Shown: in pieces, positions 18,862 to 28,119 of the stretch
Layout of the letters: each line of letters starts with the position of its first letter
Numbering within the stretch: position 1 is the stretch's first letter
Assembly: GCA_026129765.1 (NCBI GenBank)
Contig: JAHCHP010000002.1
Location: 62,001 to 126,000 of the forward strand
Length of the DNA: 64,000 nt
Origin: Fimbriimonadia bacterium
GTDB taxonomy: Bacteria > Armatimonadota > Fimbriimonadia > Fimbriimonadales > GBS-DC
Direction: 5' to 3'
Notes under the pieces: model-generated
Database searches by the model: none
What the model was told of the DNA's origin: nothing
Seen by the model: only the letters and a program-made list of their open reading frames with translations
Position numbers and translations under genes: made by a program

Positions 18862-20079
18862 TTGAAACAGGTTATCACTCGCTCGTCGAGTGAAGCCGTC
18901 AAGAAGCGCGCGCTGTTAGCGATCTTTTTGACTATTTTTGTAAGTTTGGTCGGCTTCGGGATCATTATCCCGTTGCTGCCCGCTTACGCGGAAAAGTTTC
19001 AAGCCAATGAATTGACCATCGGCTTGATGTTAGCCTCGTTTTCCATTGCTCAGCTCATCGCCTCTCCGATACTGGGCAACTGGTCGGACCGATATGGCAG
19101 ACGCCCCGTAATTGTGATCAGCATGATCGGTTCGGTGATCAGTTTTGTCATGCTTGCGATGGCGGGTAGTCTCACAATGCTCTTCTTTTCGCGCATTGTC
19201 GATGGTTTATCAGGCGGCAACATCACCACCGCGCGCGCCTACATTGCCGATATTGTGGATGAAAAGGACCGCGCCAAGAGTTATGGTCTGATCGGCGCCG
19301 CCTTTGGGTTGGGATTTATTTTCGGTCCGCTTTTGGGCGGTATTTTGGTTGGGGTCAGCCTCACCGCGCCTTATTGGGCAGCCGCGATACTGGCAGCGAT
19401 TGCCGCCTTCATCGCATACATCTGGATGCCCGAATCGGTTCATCAATCGAACGCGAAACGCCCTTCGCCATGGAAAGAAATGCCCCGACTGTTCAAAACC
19501 CCCATGTTGGGCAGGTTGCTTTGGGTCAACTTTTTGGTGTGGGTCGCCTTCTCTATCTATCAGACCTCGTTCACCCTGTTTGCTCAGCGGCAGTTCGGTT
19601 TCAACGAAAGTCAGGTCGGCTACACGCTGGCGTTGGTGGGGGTCTGCGCGGTTGCGGTGCAGTTGGGCATTATCGGGCGCGTGGTCCATCGCTTCGGCGA
19701 GTCGCGCGCGCTTCTGACAGGGCTTATTATCTGTAGCATCGGGCTTGCGCTCGGCGCATTCACGCATCAAGTTCTCATATTGATACCCGCCGTTATATTG
19801 GCGACGGTCGGCGGCGCGCTGGCAACCCCTACGCTCACCAGCCTGGTCAGCAAGGCAGCCAACCCCAAAGAACAAGGTCTGGTTCAGGGCGTCAATGGCG
19901 GACTGGAGAGTCTGGCGCGAATCATCGGTCCAATTTGGGGCAATGCCGTTTTGAAATATTCCACCAGCGCGGCTTATGCCTCGGCTGCTTTGTTGCTACT
20001 ACTCATCTTTGTGGTAGGTCTCTTTTTGCGCCTGGAACCTTCCGTGTCTGAGGCTCCTGCAGAAGAAACATTGGGGTAA
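18862..20079 (+). CDS. MFS transporter, TetA-like drug:H+ antiporter type
   Basis: The 405-aa protein shows about 12 hydrophobic segments. The MFS motif A is GNWSDRYGRRPVIVIS between TM2 and TM3, and motif C-like glycines lie in GLGFIFGPLLGGIL (TM5), which points to the DHA1 exporter group. The TTG start at 18862 lies three bases past the previous stop, with GAGGA inside the end of that gene. The substrate is unknown. Confidence 0.85.
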   Translation: MKQVITRSSSEAVKKRALLAIFLTIFVSLVGFGIIIPLLPAYAEKFQANELTIGLMLASFSIAQLIASPILGNWSDRYGRRPVIVISMIGSVISFVMLAMAGSLTMLFFSRIVDGLSGGNITTARAYIADIVDEKDRAKSYGLIGAAFGLGFIFGPLLGGILVGVSLTAPYWAAAILAAIAAFIAYIWMPESVHQSNAKRPSPWKEMPRLFKTPMLGRLLWVNFLVWVAFSIYQTSFTLFAQRQFGFNESQVGYTLALVGVCAVAVQLGIIGRVVHRFGESRALLTGLIICSIGLALGAFTHQVLILIPAVILATVGGALATPTLTSLVSKAANPKEQGLVQGVNGGLESLARIIGPIWGNAVLKYSTSAAYASAALLLLLIFVVGLFLRLEPSVSEAPAEETLG

Positions 20080-20183
20080 TTTCTAACCCTATAGAGAACA
20101 AAATTAAACCTGCGAAAAATAAAGGAATTCGGAATATTCGAGGCGAATAGTAACAGGTTATCTCTATATTGGAGGTGTTCCTT

Positions 20184-20768
20184 GTGGAACGTGTTTCTAT
20201 TTATGTGGACGGCGCCAACATGTATTATGCCCAGAAACGCTTGGGCTGGTTTATAGACTTTCGTAAGTTAATCACTTACTTTCGCGCGCATATGGGCATG
20301 AAAGTTTCAGAAGCCTATTACTATACTGCCGTAGATCCGTTGGCGAGAAACCGCGATACCACATTTCATGATTATTTGCTTCATTCGGGATATGTGCTGA
20401 GGACTCGTCCCCTCAAAGGGGGCGCGGATGGACATCCGCAAGAAGAGGTGCCTTGGGAGCGCATTGAGTTGGCAGTTGATATGACGGTCGACATGTTATT
20501 GGCGCTGTATCAATACGATACATGCGCGATTTTGAGTGGGGACGGCAATTTTGAACGAATCGTAGAAGCCTTACGGGCAAAATGTAAGCGGGTGATGATC
20601 TTTGCGCATCCGGATATGACAGCGCGTGAACTTCGGAACGTGGTCGGATTGAATTTCTTTGATCTGCGCGATCTGGAGATGTATGTCGCGCGCACAGACC
20701 GGCTGCCCGATGCGGCGGCGCATCACGCGGAAGCGATCAAACCTGCGCACTTAGATGCGTCTGGATGA
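20184..20768 (+). CDS. NYN-domain (LabA/DUF88-like) putative RNase
   Basis: PIN-like NYN fold of about 194 aa. The first conserved Asp is in YVDGANMYYAQ, the second region is LAVDMTVDMLLAL, and the third is ILSGDGNFERIVEAL. Most relatives read SGDGDF or SGDSDF; here the second Asp of that motif is Asn. The GTG start at 20184 has GGAGG eight bases upstream, so an earlier in-frame start at 20169 is rejected. The gene overlaps priA by 14 bp, indicating coupling. Activity on structured RNA is a family-level guess. Confidence 0.82.
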   Translation: MERVSIYVDGANMYYAQKRLGWFIDFRKLITYFRAHMGMKVSEAYYYTAVDPLARNRDTTFHDYLLHSGYVLRTRPLKGGADGHPQEEVPWERIELAVDMTVDMLLALYQYDTCAILSGDGNFERIVEALRAKCKRVMIFAHPDMTARELRNVVGLNFFDLRDLEMYVARTDRLPDAAAHHAEAIKPAHLDASG

Positions 20769-23238
20769 CAGGTATTATCTGTTTGTGCTTTACGCGGAAG
20801 TGATTGTGGATGCGCGAGGGGAGGCAGGCAGCCGGCTCTGGTTGTACGAAGTGCCGCCCGCCCTGCTCAAACGCGCCCAAATCGGCATGGGAGCGGTGGT
20901 GCCTCTGGGTAATCAAACCGTTGTCGGCGTGATTATGCGCCTGCGCGAGTCGTTGACAGATGCCTCTTCTTCGGACCCGCTTCCCACAACCATTAAGCCG
21001 ATTGAAACCTTACTGGACCAACCCCTCTTGAGTCCTGCCTTGATGAAATTGGTGGGGCTGCTCCAACGCGAAACCTTCTGCTCCGAAGCTGATGCGGTTC
21101 ATACCGTGATGCCCAGCGTCGTCAGAACGCGCCTGCGAACCATCGCAGAACTCACTGGCGAAATTCAAGGATTGCGATCTTCCACCCATTTGATGGTGGC
21201 GGAGGCAATTCGAGACGCCGGGGGCAGCATGAGCTTGCCCGCTCTCAAGCAAAAGTTTGCGAGCGTGATCCTGAAAAATGCTTTGAGCGCGCTGCGTAAA
21301 AAAGGGCTCCTTCGGGGCTATGTGGAGTTGATCCCGCCTCCGGCTCAGTTTGCGCGGACCTCCCTCATCCAATTGAACGCTTCCCCTGCCCAATTAGAAC
21401 AATTTTTCCGGGAGCAAGGCAAACGAAAGCGTTCACAAAGCGCGCTCTTAACGCGCCTCGCGCTTCATCCCGAAGGAGCCATGCCGGTTCAAACCCTCCT
21501 GCAAGAGACAGGCGCGAGCGATGCCACTTTGCGGCAGTTGGAAAGCAGCGGTTTGGCGCGCCGGGTCTCCCATCCTTCGGTTCCCCATGACCTCATGCAG
21601 GAGCATGCGCCTGCGCATGAACTCACGCTTCCCCAGCAGAACGCGATCAAAGCCATCCAAGCCGCGCTGAAAACCGGCAGTTTCCAACGCCAACTGCTGT
21701 TTGGCGTGACGGGCAGCGGCAAGACCGAAGTCTATTTGCGCGCGACCTCCGAATGTCTTCAGCAGGGGCGCGGGGTTCTGATTTTAGTGCCTGAGATCGC
21801 ATTGACCATGCAATTGACCGGCGCGTTTCGCGCGCGGTTTGGCGACTCGGTCGCGGTTCTGCACAGCCAACTCAGCGAATCGGAGCGTTTCGATCAGTGG
21901 CTGCGCGCGCGGGCAGGCGAAAAGTCGGTGGTGATTGGCGCGCGCTCCGCGATTTTCGCGCCCCTTGAGAGCGTTGGACTGATTATCGTGGATGAGGAAC
22001 ATGAAACGGCTTATAAACAGCAGAACTTGCCCCGGTATGACGCGAGACAATTGGCGGAAGCGCGGGCGCGCGAATCGAACGCTTTGCTGCTGCTGGGCAG
22101 CGCGACTCCGTCTTTAGAGAGCTACTATCAAGTGGAGCAAGGAAACGCTGCTTTGTTAGAACTGCCCGAACGCGCCAGCGGCGTGTTGATGCCGCTGGTT
22201 CAAATCGTGGACCTGCGGCAGGAGAAGAGCGGTATCTTGAGCCAGCCGCTGCGGTTCGCTATGGAGCGCGCCATCACCCAAGGCAAACAGACATTGCTGC
22301 TGTTGAATCGACGCGCTTTTTCGCCCAGCCTCCTCTGCCGGGAATGTGGCTATGTTGCGCCATGTCCCCATTGTTCCGTCGCCTTAGCCTACCATCTCTC
22401 GCCCCCCACCTTACGGTGTCATCACTGCGATCATCGCGAACCTGCCCCCACTCGGTGCCCGAAGTGCGATGGGAAACGGTTTGCGCCGCACGGCATAGGG
22501 ACCCAGCGTGTGGAGCAGGCGATTCAAACCGCCATGCCGCATGTTTCGGTGGCGCGCTTGGACCGCGACGCCCTCACCAGCAAGGAGCGGTACGTCGAAC
22601 TGCTGCGCGCTTTCCGTTCGGGCGAAATCCAAATATTGGTCGGCACGCAGATGATCGCGAAAGGATTGGATTTTCCTAATGTGCAGTTGGTGGGGGTGGT
22701 CAATGCCGATACCGCGCTGTACCTGCCCGATTTCCGGGCAGGCGAACGCACTTTTCAGCTGCTGACACAGGTCGCGGGGCGCGCGGGCAGGCGGGAGCTG
22801 CAGGGCGAAGTGATCATCCAGACCTACAACCCTGACCATCCCGCGCTTTTGTTCGCGCGCGAGCATGATTTCAAGGGATTCTATCGCTGGGAAATGGCAA
22901 ACAGACGGGAGTTGAATTACCCGCCTTTTTGCCGGATGGCAAACTTGATCGCGCAAAGCGATTATCCCGACAAGCCCAAAGCCCTTTTGGAGACGCTCAA
23001 ACAGAAGATTTTAGTGAGTGAGGATTGGCAATCCTGGGGTGAGTCTCCCCAAGCGCGTCTGCTGGGTCCCGCGCCTGCCCCGCTGTCTCGGCTCGCAGGG
23101 CAGTACCGTTTTCACATGATGTTGAGAATGCCTTTTGAGATGGATGCCGCCGCGTTTTTAGGACGGGTGATTGACGGCATGCCTCCTGACGAACGCGCCT
23201 TGCTGCAAATCGACTTGGACCCTGTGAACTTGTTATGA
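20755..23238 (+). CDS. priA: Primosomal replication restart helicase PriA
   Basis: PriA reloads the replisome at collapsed forks. The 827-aa protein has the N-terminal 3' DNA-binding domain, Walker A GVTGSGKTE, the DEEH box (IIVDEEHETAYKQ), and the zinc-binding region with paired cysteines CRECGYVAPCPHC, CHHC and CPKC. Helicase motifs GTQMIAKGLDFPNV and QVAGRAGR close the core. Length is within the family range (about 730-830). It overlaps the NYN gene at its start and the convergent arginine dihydrolase gene by six bases at its end. Confidence 0.97.
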   Translation: MRLDDRYYLFVLYAEVIVDARGEAGSRLWLYEVPPALLKRAQIGMGAVVPLGNQTVVGVIMRLRESLTDASSSDPLPTTIKPIETLLDQPLLSPALMKLVGLLQRETFCSEADAVHTVMPSVVRTRLRTIAELTGEIQGLRSSTHLMVAEAIRDAGGSMSLPALKQKFASVILKNALSALRKKGLLRGYVELIPPPAQFARTSLIQLNASPAQLEQFFREQGKRKRSQSALLTRLALHPEGAMPVQTLLQETGASDATLRQLESSGLARRVSHPSVPHDLMQEHAPAHELTLPQQNAIKAIQAALKTGSFQRQLLFGVTGSGKTEVYLRATSECLQQGRGVLILVPEIALTMQLTGAFRARFGDSVAVLHSQLSESERFDQWLRARAGEKSVVIGARSAIFAPLESVGLIIVDEEHETAYKQQNLPRYDARQLAEARARESNALLLLGSATPSLESYYQVEQGNAALLELPERASGVLMPLVQIVDLRQEKSGILSQPLRFAMERAITQGKQTLLLLNRRAFSPSLLCRECGYVAPCPHCSVALAYHLSPPTLRCHHCDHREPAPTRCPKCDGKRFAPHGIGTQRVEQAIQTAMPHVSVARLDRDALTSKERYVELLRAFRSGEIQILVGTQMIAKGLDFPNVQLVGVVNADTALYLPDFRAGERTFQLLTQVAGRAGRRELQGEVIIQTYNPDHPALLFAREHDFKGFYRWEMANRRELNYPPFCRMANLIAQSDYPDKPKALLETLKQKILVSEDWQSWGESPQARLLGPAPAPLSRLAGQYRFHMMLRMPFEMDAAAFLGRVIDGMPPDERALLQIDLDPVNLL

Positions 23239-24078
23239 GTTCAAGGGGTCTAACTGCAGCACGAGACATTTGCATGCGCCTCCCGATTTAATGAACTCGG
23301 TCATGGGGACTTCATGCACTTTATAGCCGCGCTCTTCCAATGCGAATTTCGCATTGGGGCAGCCCGCAGGCATCGCGATTTGATCGCCAATCACCACCGA
23401 ATTGCAGGCGAACTTCAACGCCTCTTCGGGACTGAGCGGAATCGCATCGAAATGTTCTTGAATGACCCGGCGCGCATAGTGATCGAAGGCTTCGGGATAG
23501 TAGGCAGCCAGACGGTCTTTGAGAGGCAGAAAACAGGTATCTAAGTGATACCAGCGGTCATCGATCAGTTCCAGGCTTAACACATTCGCGCCAGTCAATT
23601 CGGAAAGATAATGGTGGGAGCAGATGTCGCTGCGTTTCCGGTAGCCCGCAACCATATAATCGCCAATCCAGAAGGCATCGCCTTCGCCCTCAAACGCGCA
23701 ATCCTCCGCCATATGCAGCACTTCAAACCCATGGTCACGGAACCACTGTTCGAAATAAGGCTCTTCTACCTGCCGTTCAGGGTGTCGAAAATGGGAAAGC
23801 AGAACGCGCTTGTTGGGCAGCATCATTCCGGCGTTTGCCGTGAAAACCATGTCGGGCGCTTCCTGCGCCTGCTGGACTAACTCCACATTCGCGCCCATTT
23901 TCTGGGTCAGCGTGTCGTGAAGCTGGTTCCATTGATCCCAAGCCAGCCGCTTATCAGGACGGTTGCTCTTATGCATCCATGCATTGATTTCATAGATCAG
24001 GTCATAAGAGTCGGGTCGACTCATGAGCAGGTTATGCGACTTCACTCGTTTTTGCTCAGGCTTGATTGCCGTCTGCAT
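23233..24078 (-). CDS. Amidinotransferase-fold arginine dihydrolase/DDAH-like enzyme
   Basis: The 281-aa protein belongs to the guanidino-group modifying superfamily. The opening MSRPDSYDLIYEINAWMH matches the arginine dihydrolase (ArgZ/AgrE N-domain) and DDAH-related group. Likely catalytic positions are Glu/Asp in FEGEGDAFW (130-136), His178 in YHLDTCF and Cys271 in GGACKCLVL. ArgZ converts arginine to ornithine, CO2 and ammonia; DDAH releases methylamines. The start at 24078 has GAGGAGG nine bases upstream. No C-terminal ornithine cyclodeaminase-like domain is fused, unlike cyanobacterial AgrE. Confidence 0.78.
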   Translation of the reverse strand: MQTAIKPEQKRVKSHNLLMSRPDSYDLIYEINAWMHKSNRPDKRLAWDQWNQLHDTLTQKMGANVELVQQAQEAPDMVFTANAGMMLPNKRVLLSHFRHPERQVEEPYFEQWFRDHGFEVLHMAEDCAFEGEGDAFWIGDYMVAGYRKRSDICSHHYLSELTGANVLSLELIDDRWYHLDTCFLPLKDRLAAYYPEAFDHYARRVIQEHFDAIPLSPEEALKFACNSVVIGDQIAMPAGCPNAKFALEERGYKVHEVPMTEFIKSGGACKCLVLQLDPLNS

Positions 24079-24135
24079 ACAGGTTGTCCTCCTCGTTGGT
24101 TCCGGGCTGCCGCCTTCCAATTCGCAACCCTTAGA

Positions 24136-24180
24136 CCCTGTTCGAGGCAAAATTGTTCTCAAAACAGGGAATCAATTATA
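24136..24180 (-). promoter_or_regulatory. Candidate promoter and leader hairpin of the dihydrolase gene
   Basis: A perfect TATAAT -10 lies at 24175-24180 (minus strand) with no good -35. Just downstream, a perfect 7-bp inverted repeat (CCCTGTT 24136-24142 with AACAGGG 24163-24169, 20-nt loop) lies in the leader, about 60 bases before the start codon. Confidence 0.4.
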
Positions 24181-24210
24181 CACCCTAACGCAAAGAAACG
24201 TTTTTATGGG

Positions 24211-24558
24211 CTATCCTTCTTGTTCCATTTGAGGCTCTGGTTCGCCTTCAGTGAAGGCATATCGCTCCGAACACAGTTTCAAACTTTTCTCTTCGGTGAT
24301 TTCATCGACCAACAGTCGCCGTTTCCGCCTGAGCAACCGCTGGCATCGTTCGTCCGCATCCAACGCGCGATTCAGCATCGGCAGCCAGTTGGGATGGGCG
24401 GGGATGGCATCTAACGCATCGAGCGTTTGCTGGCGTCTTTGCAGCAAAACCGGCACTTCTTCCCAGCAATCATCCTCGATCAGCTGTTCCAGACTCAAGC
24501 TAAGCAGCCAGAACTCCTGCAATAATGTTTTCGCCACATTATCCAGCAGATTATCCAT
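24211..24558 (-). CDS. Small helical protein, probable FliT-like flagellar chaperone
   Basis: A 115-aa, mostly alpha-helical, Leu- and charge-rich protein (LLQEFWLLSLSLEQLIEDDC, LLQRRQQTLDALDAI, RCQRLLRRKRRLL). It overlaps fliS by eight bases and follows fliD-fliS, the usual position of fliT. FliT proteins are 90-120 aa and poorly conserved. The call rests on position, size and helical character rather than on a clear motif. Confidence 0.6.
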   Translation of the reverse strand: MDNLLDNVAKTLLQEFWLLSLSLEQLIEDDCWEEVPVLLQRRQQTLDALDAIPAHPNWLPMLNRALDADERCQRLLRRKRRLLVDEITEEKSLKLCSERYAFTEGEPEPQMEQEG

Positions 24559-24979
24559 GGAGACTTACCTTTACGTTCTGGGTTGGGGGACAAGGCACTT
24601 CTTCTTGGCTCGCGATGGTATCCCAGGCTTCTCTCAACTCCGATAACAGATGGCGGACATGTTCCAGCGTTTCGCGTTGATCATTGAGATTGGCTTCCAC
24701 CAATTGATTGTAAAGGTAGGCGTAGATTTGCAGCAGGTTTTCCGCCACTTCCCCGCCTTCCTGCAGGTTCAAACTGCTCATCAATTCTGCCACAATCCGC
24801 TGCGCCTTCACGATAAAGTGATTCTGCTTCTCATAGTCGGGAATCAGCATCGCCTCTTCCGCCTGGCACAAAAAGCGTATCGCGCCATCATAAAGCATTA
24901 CAATCAGTCGTGTTGGATGCGCGGTTTCCACCGCTGTTTCCAAATAGAGTAGTTGTTGGTCGCTTGCGCTGCTATACAC
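24551..24979 (-). CDS. fliS: Flagellar export chaperone FliS
   Basis: FliS holds flagellin monomers before export. The 142-aa protein has the family pattern: LYLETAVETAHPTRLIVMLY, DGAIRFLCQAE, VKAQRIVAELMSSLNLQEGG and LLQIYAYLYNQLVEANLND. It lies 27 bp downstream of fliD in the usual order. Confidence 0.94.
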   Translation of the reverse strand: MYSSASDQQLLYLETAVETAHPTRLIVMLYDGAIRFLCQAEEAMLIPDYEKQNHFIVKAQRIVAELMSSLNLQEGGEVAENLLQIYAYLYNQLVEANLNDQRETLEHVRHLLSELREAWDTIASQEEVPCPPTQNVKVSLHG

Positions 24980-25006
24980 GAAGAACCTCCTTCTTACGCC
25001 CCCATA

Positions 25007-27274
25007 TCAGGCGCTTCTCATCATTGCGCTGAGCCGTGAACTTTGGGACTGCATTTCGCTCAGCGTTCGCTCTAAACGGGCAAACTGTTCGCGAAGAGAC
25101 TGCTCTTTCCGAGCGACTTCCTCTTGAATACGTTTTGCTTCGTCATTGATGGCATCGATCTGCGCCTGTAAGGTTTTTGAGGCGGTGGGGATTGCGCCAT
25201 TGATCACATCGTTCGCATTCTGGATATAGTTGCGCGCGCTTTCGCCCACGCCCCGCGTGAATTTTACGGTTCCAAACGCGCCGGTTGTGGTCGCCAGCAC
25301 CCGGATTTCCAAGCCTTCTGTGTTGCTGTTGCCATTGTTCCCCCTCAAAAACTGCCCTCGTCCGGTGGCGGCTTCCCCATTGATCGTGCCTTCCACATCT
25401 AACCCGTTCGCTTCGAGGATCGACTTGCCAATCCCCGAATTATTGAAATCAGGTTCCAAATCGGAGATCACCGTAAAATTGGCGGCAGAACCGAAGTTTT
25501 TCGCTTCAATCTTCAGATGACCGCTGTCATCTAAACTGGCAGTCACCAGATTTTTCAGGCGTGGATCATTGTTGATCTGGGCAATCGTGGCTTCGACATC
25601 ATTGCCTGTATTGAGAGTGATTCGGTACTCTTGATTGCCAAACAGCGCGCCATTAAAGGTGAGCGTTTCAGGACCGGCGCTGGGGTCGGTTTGCCGCATA
25701 CCTGCAGACATCGACGCCTTCGTTGCCAATTGCGTGATCTGAATGGCATAGCCGTCCGCATTCGATGCGCGCGTTTTATTGGTGGAGGAAACAAATTGGA
25801 TGTTGGGATCGCTGACGCTGCCCTCCGCAAAGAAAAGCCGACCGACCGCGCTCGGATCGCTGCTTAACTTGGAGGTCAACAGCGCGTCATCCACTTTCAG
25901 CTTACCATCCTCGCCCAACGTTATCCCGATTTGCGCCAGTGAACGCAAATCGCCTGTGACACCCTGAACCTGATCGGTTATCTGCCGTATGAGGGCATCC
26001 CGAATTCCCTCCACTGTGCTGTCGCCAAAAAGCAGTCCCGTTCTCAAAGTATCTTTATCGAAAGAGGCGGTTTGTTTCAAGAAATCGACGACGCTGTTAA
26101 ACGCATCGACAAAACCGTTAATCCCGCGTTTGATGGAATCGGTATCGCGTGAAAAGGTCAGTGTAGAGCGTTTGGGCGTGGTCGCGTCCGCGCTTAACAG
26201 ATTGATCGTAACGCCATTGATGACATCGGTGATCTGATTGCTGCTCCGTTTGAACGATAGACCGTCCAGCGAGAACTCAGCATCCTGCGCCGCCACCAAT
26301 TGGTTTTGATACCCCTTCTGAACAATTCCCAAATTGCTTAAAAGGCTGTTGTTATCCGTAAAGTTGGGGGTGGACGCGCCTGTGATATTCAGCCGGTAAT
26401 AGGTCGTTCCGTTCTCTGTTTCGCTCACGACCGAGGCGGAAACGCCCGTGATACCCGCGTTGCTGATTTTTGTCGCGATGCTGGTCAAGGTATCGCTCGC
26501 GAAGTCGATCTCGATGTCGGTCCCGTTAATTTGGATGGTGCCGCTGCTGGGCGCGCTCATCCCTAACAAACTGCCGATGGCGGTTCCCGCATCGGTAAAA
26601 CGGTCCGTTCGCGCGCCGTTTGTGATAGGATTACGTATCGAGGTGGAGCCATCGGTCAATTTCAGGGTCGATTGCAGCAGCGTGCCTGAGCCAACCTCCG
26701 AAAGATGGATGCGGTTCTTTTCCCCTGTATTCCGAGCGGTCAGCGTCAAAAACACTTCGCCATTGTCGCCGTTTAAGAGGGACGCGGTGACTCCGGTATT
26801 GGCGTTGTTGATTTTCGTGGCGATGCTGCTGAGCGAATCGCCGGCAGCGACTTGGATTTCTTTGCCGTTCAAGATGAATTTGCCCGTTGCGCCCAGTTCC
26901 GCGGTAGAGGAGCTATGGCTGCCGCTGATCAATTTATGCGCCTGCGCCAGCTTGCTGACCGTAAGTTCATAAGTACCGGGAATCGATTCAGGCGAAGCGG
27001 TCACAGTGGCGACATTCGTATCAGAGGAGATGACTTTAACGAGGTTGAAAGCGTTGGAGGAGGAAAGCCCGCTGGCAGCAGTTTGGAAGTTGTTGACCAA
27101 TCCCTTGAACTGGTCGAAGGCGGTCATACGCGCCCGCAGTTCCGTTTGCCGCGTCGATAATCGCTGCAACGGTCGCTGCTGGAGTTGGATCAGCCGCTGA
27201 ATAATCGACTCAGTATCGATGCCGGATGCTAACCCTGAAAAGGTGATTCCGCTTATGCTGCCACCTATACTCAT
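25007..27274 (-). CDS. fliD: Flagellar hook-associated protein 2 (filament cap)
   Basis: FliD caps the filament and helps insert flagellin. The 755-aa protein begins SIGGSISGITFSGLASGIDT, the FliD_N signature. It holds flagellin-hook-like repeats (TDVINGVTINLLSADATTPK) and a C-terminal coiled coil (AQIDAINDEAKRIQEEVARK, LERTLSEMQSQSSRLSAMM). It is longer than many FliD proteins (450-680 aa); the extra length is in the variable central D2/D3 region. Flagellin and hook genes are not in the window. Confidence 0.95.
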   Translation of the reverse strand: MSIGGSISGITFSGLASGIDTESIIQRLIQLQQRPLQRLSTRQTELRARMTAFDQFKGLVNNFQTAASGLSSSNAFNLVKVISSDTNVATVTASPESIPGTYELTVSKLAQAHKLISGSHSSSTAELGATGKFILNGKEIQVAAGDSLSSIATKINNANTGVTASLLNGDNGEVFLTLTARNTGEKNRIHLSEVGSGTLLQSTLKLTDGSTSIRNPITNGARTDRFTDAGTAIGSLLGMSAPSSGTIQINGTDIEIDFASDTLTSIATKISNAGITGVSASVVSETENGTTYYRLNITGASTPNFTDNNSLLSNLGIVQKGYQNQLVAAQDAEFSLDGLSFKRSSNQITDVINGVTINLLSADATTPKRSTLTFSRDTDSIKRGINGFVDAFNSVVDFLKQTASFDKDTLRTGLLFGDSTVEGIRDALIRQITDQVQGVTGDLRSLAQIGITLGEDGKLKVDDALLTSKLSSDPSAVGRLFFAEGSVSDPNIQFVSSTNKTRASNADGYAIQITQLATKASMSAGMRQTDPSAGPETLTFNGALFGNQEYRITLNTGNDVEATIAQINNDPRLKNLVTASLDDSGHLKIEAKNFGSAANFTVISDLEPDFNNSGIGKSILEANGLDVEGTINGEAATGRGQFLRGNNGNSNTEGLEIRVLATTTGAFGTVKFTRGVGESARNYIQNANDVINGAIPTASKTLQAQIDAINDEAKRIQEEVARKEQSLREQFARLERTLSEMQSQSSRLSAMMRSA

Positions 27275-27354
27275 AGCGCGTTCCTCCTATATTTTGAACT
27301 TAGCATGATTATTATCGGCAGAAAGCAAGAAGTTTACACACAGCAAATTTACGG

Positions 27355-27390
27355 AAAAAAGAGCGCAGGGAAAGGGTATTCCCTGCGCTC
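27355..27390 (-). terminator. Strong intrinsic terminator
   Basis: A perfect 12-bp stem (27361-27372 with 27379-27390) and a 6-nt loop are followed on the minus strand by six T (27360-27355). It ends the small-gene unit at 27427-27895 and insulates fliD. Confidence 0.93.
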
Positions 27391-27426
27391 GTGTGTAGGG
27401 CGCGTGCGTGGGAGGGTTCAAGTCTC

Positions 27427-27660
27427 TTATGATGCGCCAATAGGAGGCTTATCATGGCTATAATGCGACTTTTCCAGACAGCGATGGAACCGAAGCCCCG
27501 CGCTTTCAATTCCTTCTAACGCTTCCTGAATGACCGCCGCCACTTGGGCAACTTCGCCCTTTTGATTTGCGGGCGCATCCACTTTTGCCCACCTCACCAA
27601 CCCTCGTTGGAAAGTCTGATAAATTTGTTGATACCGCATGGTTCCTTTCCCCAGCGTCAT
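27427..27660 (-). CDS. Small protein of unknown function
   Basis: About 77 aa from the ATG at 27660, reading TLGKGTMRYQQIYQTFQRGL, then VDAPANQKGEVAQVAAVIQE and a His-rich end (RCLEKSHYSHDKPPIGAS). Starts at 27696 and 27639 are also possible; none has an ideal SD. It follows the four-cysteine protein and precedes a strong terminator, so the two probably form one unit. I do not recognise a family. Confidence 0.5.
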   Translation of the reverse strand: MTLGKGTMRYQQIYQTFQRGLVRWAKVDAPANQKGEVAQVAAVIQEALEGIESAGLRFHRCLEKSHYSHDKPPIGAS

Positions 27661-27676
27661 TTCCGTTTGCGCCGCC

Positions 27677-27895
27677 TCAAGCGGCGTTCTCCCCATCGAT
27701 ATCGCCCGAGATCTCCACCCGTTTGGCTGCCTCTGCCGATGAGTAGTCCCAATTATCACAATCGAGTCTTCGGCAGTAGAGCATTCTTTGCACTTTGCCA
27801 TCCGCCATCTCAACACTGGCAAGATCGGCAAAGCGGCAATTCATGCATAGCTCGGGTTCAACCAGTTTTACAACCTTCAATTCACGTCCTGTCAT
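27677..27895 (-). CDS. Small four-cysteine protein, possible zinc binder
   Basis: A 72-aa protein with CMNC at residues 17-20 and CRRLDC at about 41-46, separated by about 20 residues, in a strand-rich context (LKVVKLVEPE, KVQRMLYCRR). Such spacing suits a zinc knuckle. GAGGCG precedes the ATG. The function is unknown. It sits upstream of the fliD cluster but is separated from it by a terminator. Confidence 0.65.
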   Translation of the reverse strand: MTGRELKVVKLVEPELCMNCRFADLASVEMADGKVQRMLYCRRLDCDNWDYSSAEAAKRVEISGDIDGENAA

Positions 27896-28069
27896 GTTAG
27901 TCGCCTCGCACCTTATAAAGGTTCCCTAAACTTTCGTCCATGAGATCGTTCTTTTGTCACCCCATCAAACCGTACATTGAAGATTATCGGTTATATAGAA
28001 GGAGCCTTTAGGGGAAGCAGACTGATAGAAATGCGGGAAGAGTCGGCGAGAGAGGCTTTTTCATGAAGT

Positions 28070-28099
28070 AAGGGCAGCCCGATACTGCAGACTGCCCTT
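28070..28099. repeat. Palindrome AAGGGCAG...CTGCCCTT
   Basis: A perfect 8-bp inverted repeat with a 14-nt loop lies downstream of the 44-aa peptide gene. There is no T-run on the minus strand, so a terminator role is doubtful. The GGGCAG/CTGCCC core resembles the arms of palindromes at 964-988 and 37468-37489. Confidence 0.55.
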
Positions 28100-28119
28100 T
28101 AGGTTATGATCGCGTAGGT

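Noticed and set aside
28021..28069. Possible tRNA or small RNA in the spacer near 28.0 kb
   Set aside because: No cloverleaf or acceptor pairing could be drawn; only weak stems.
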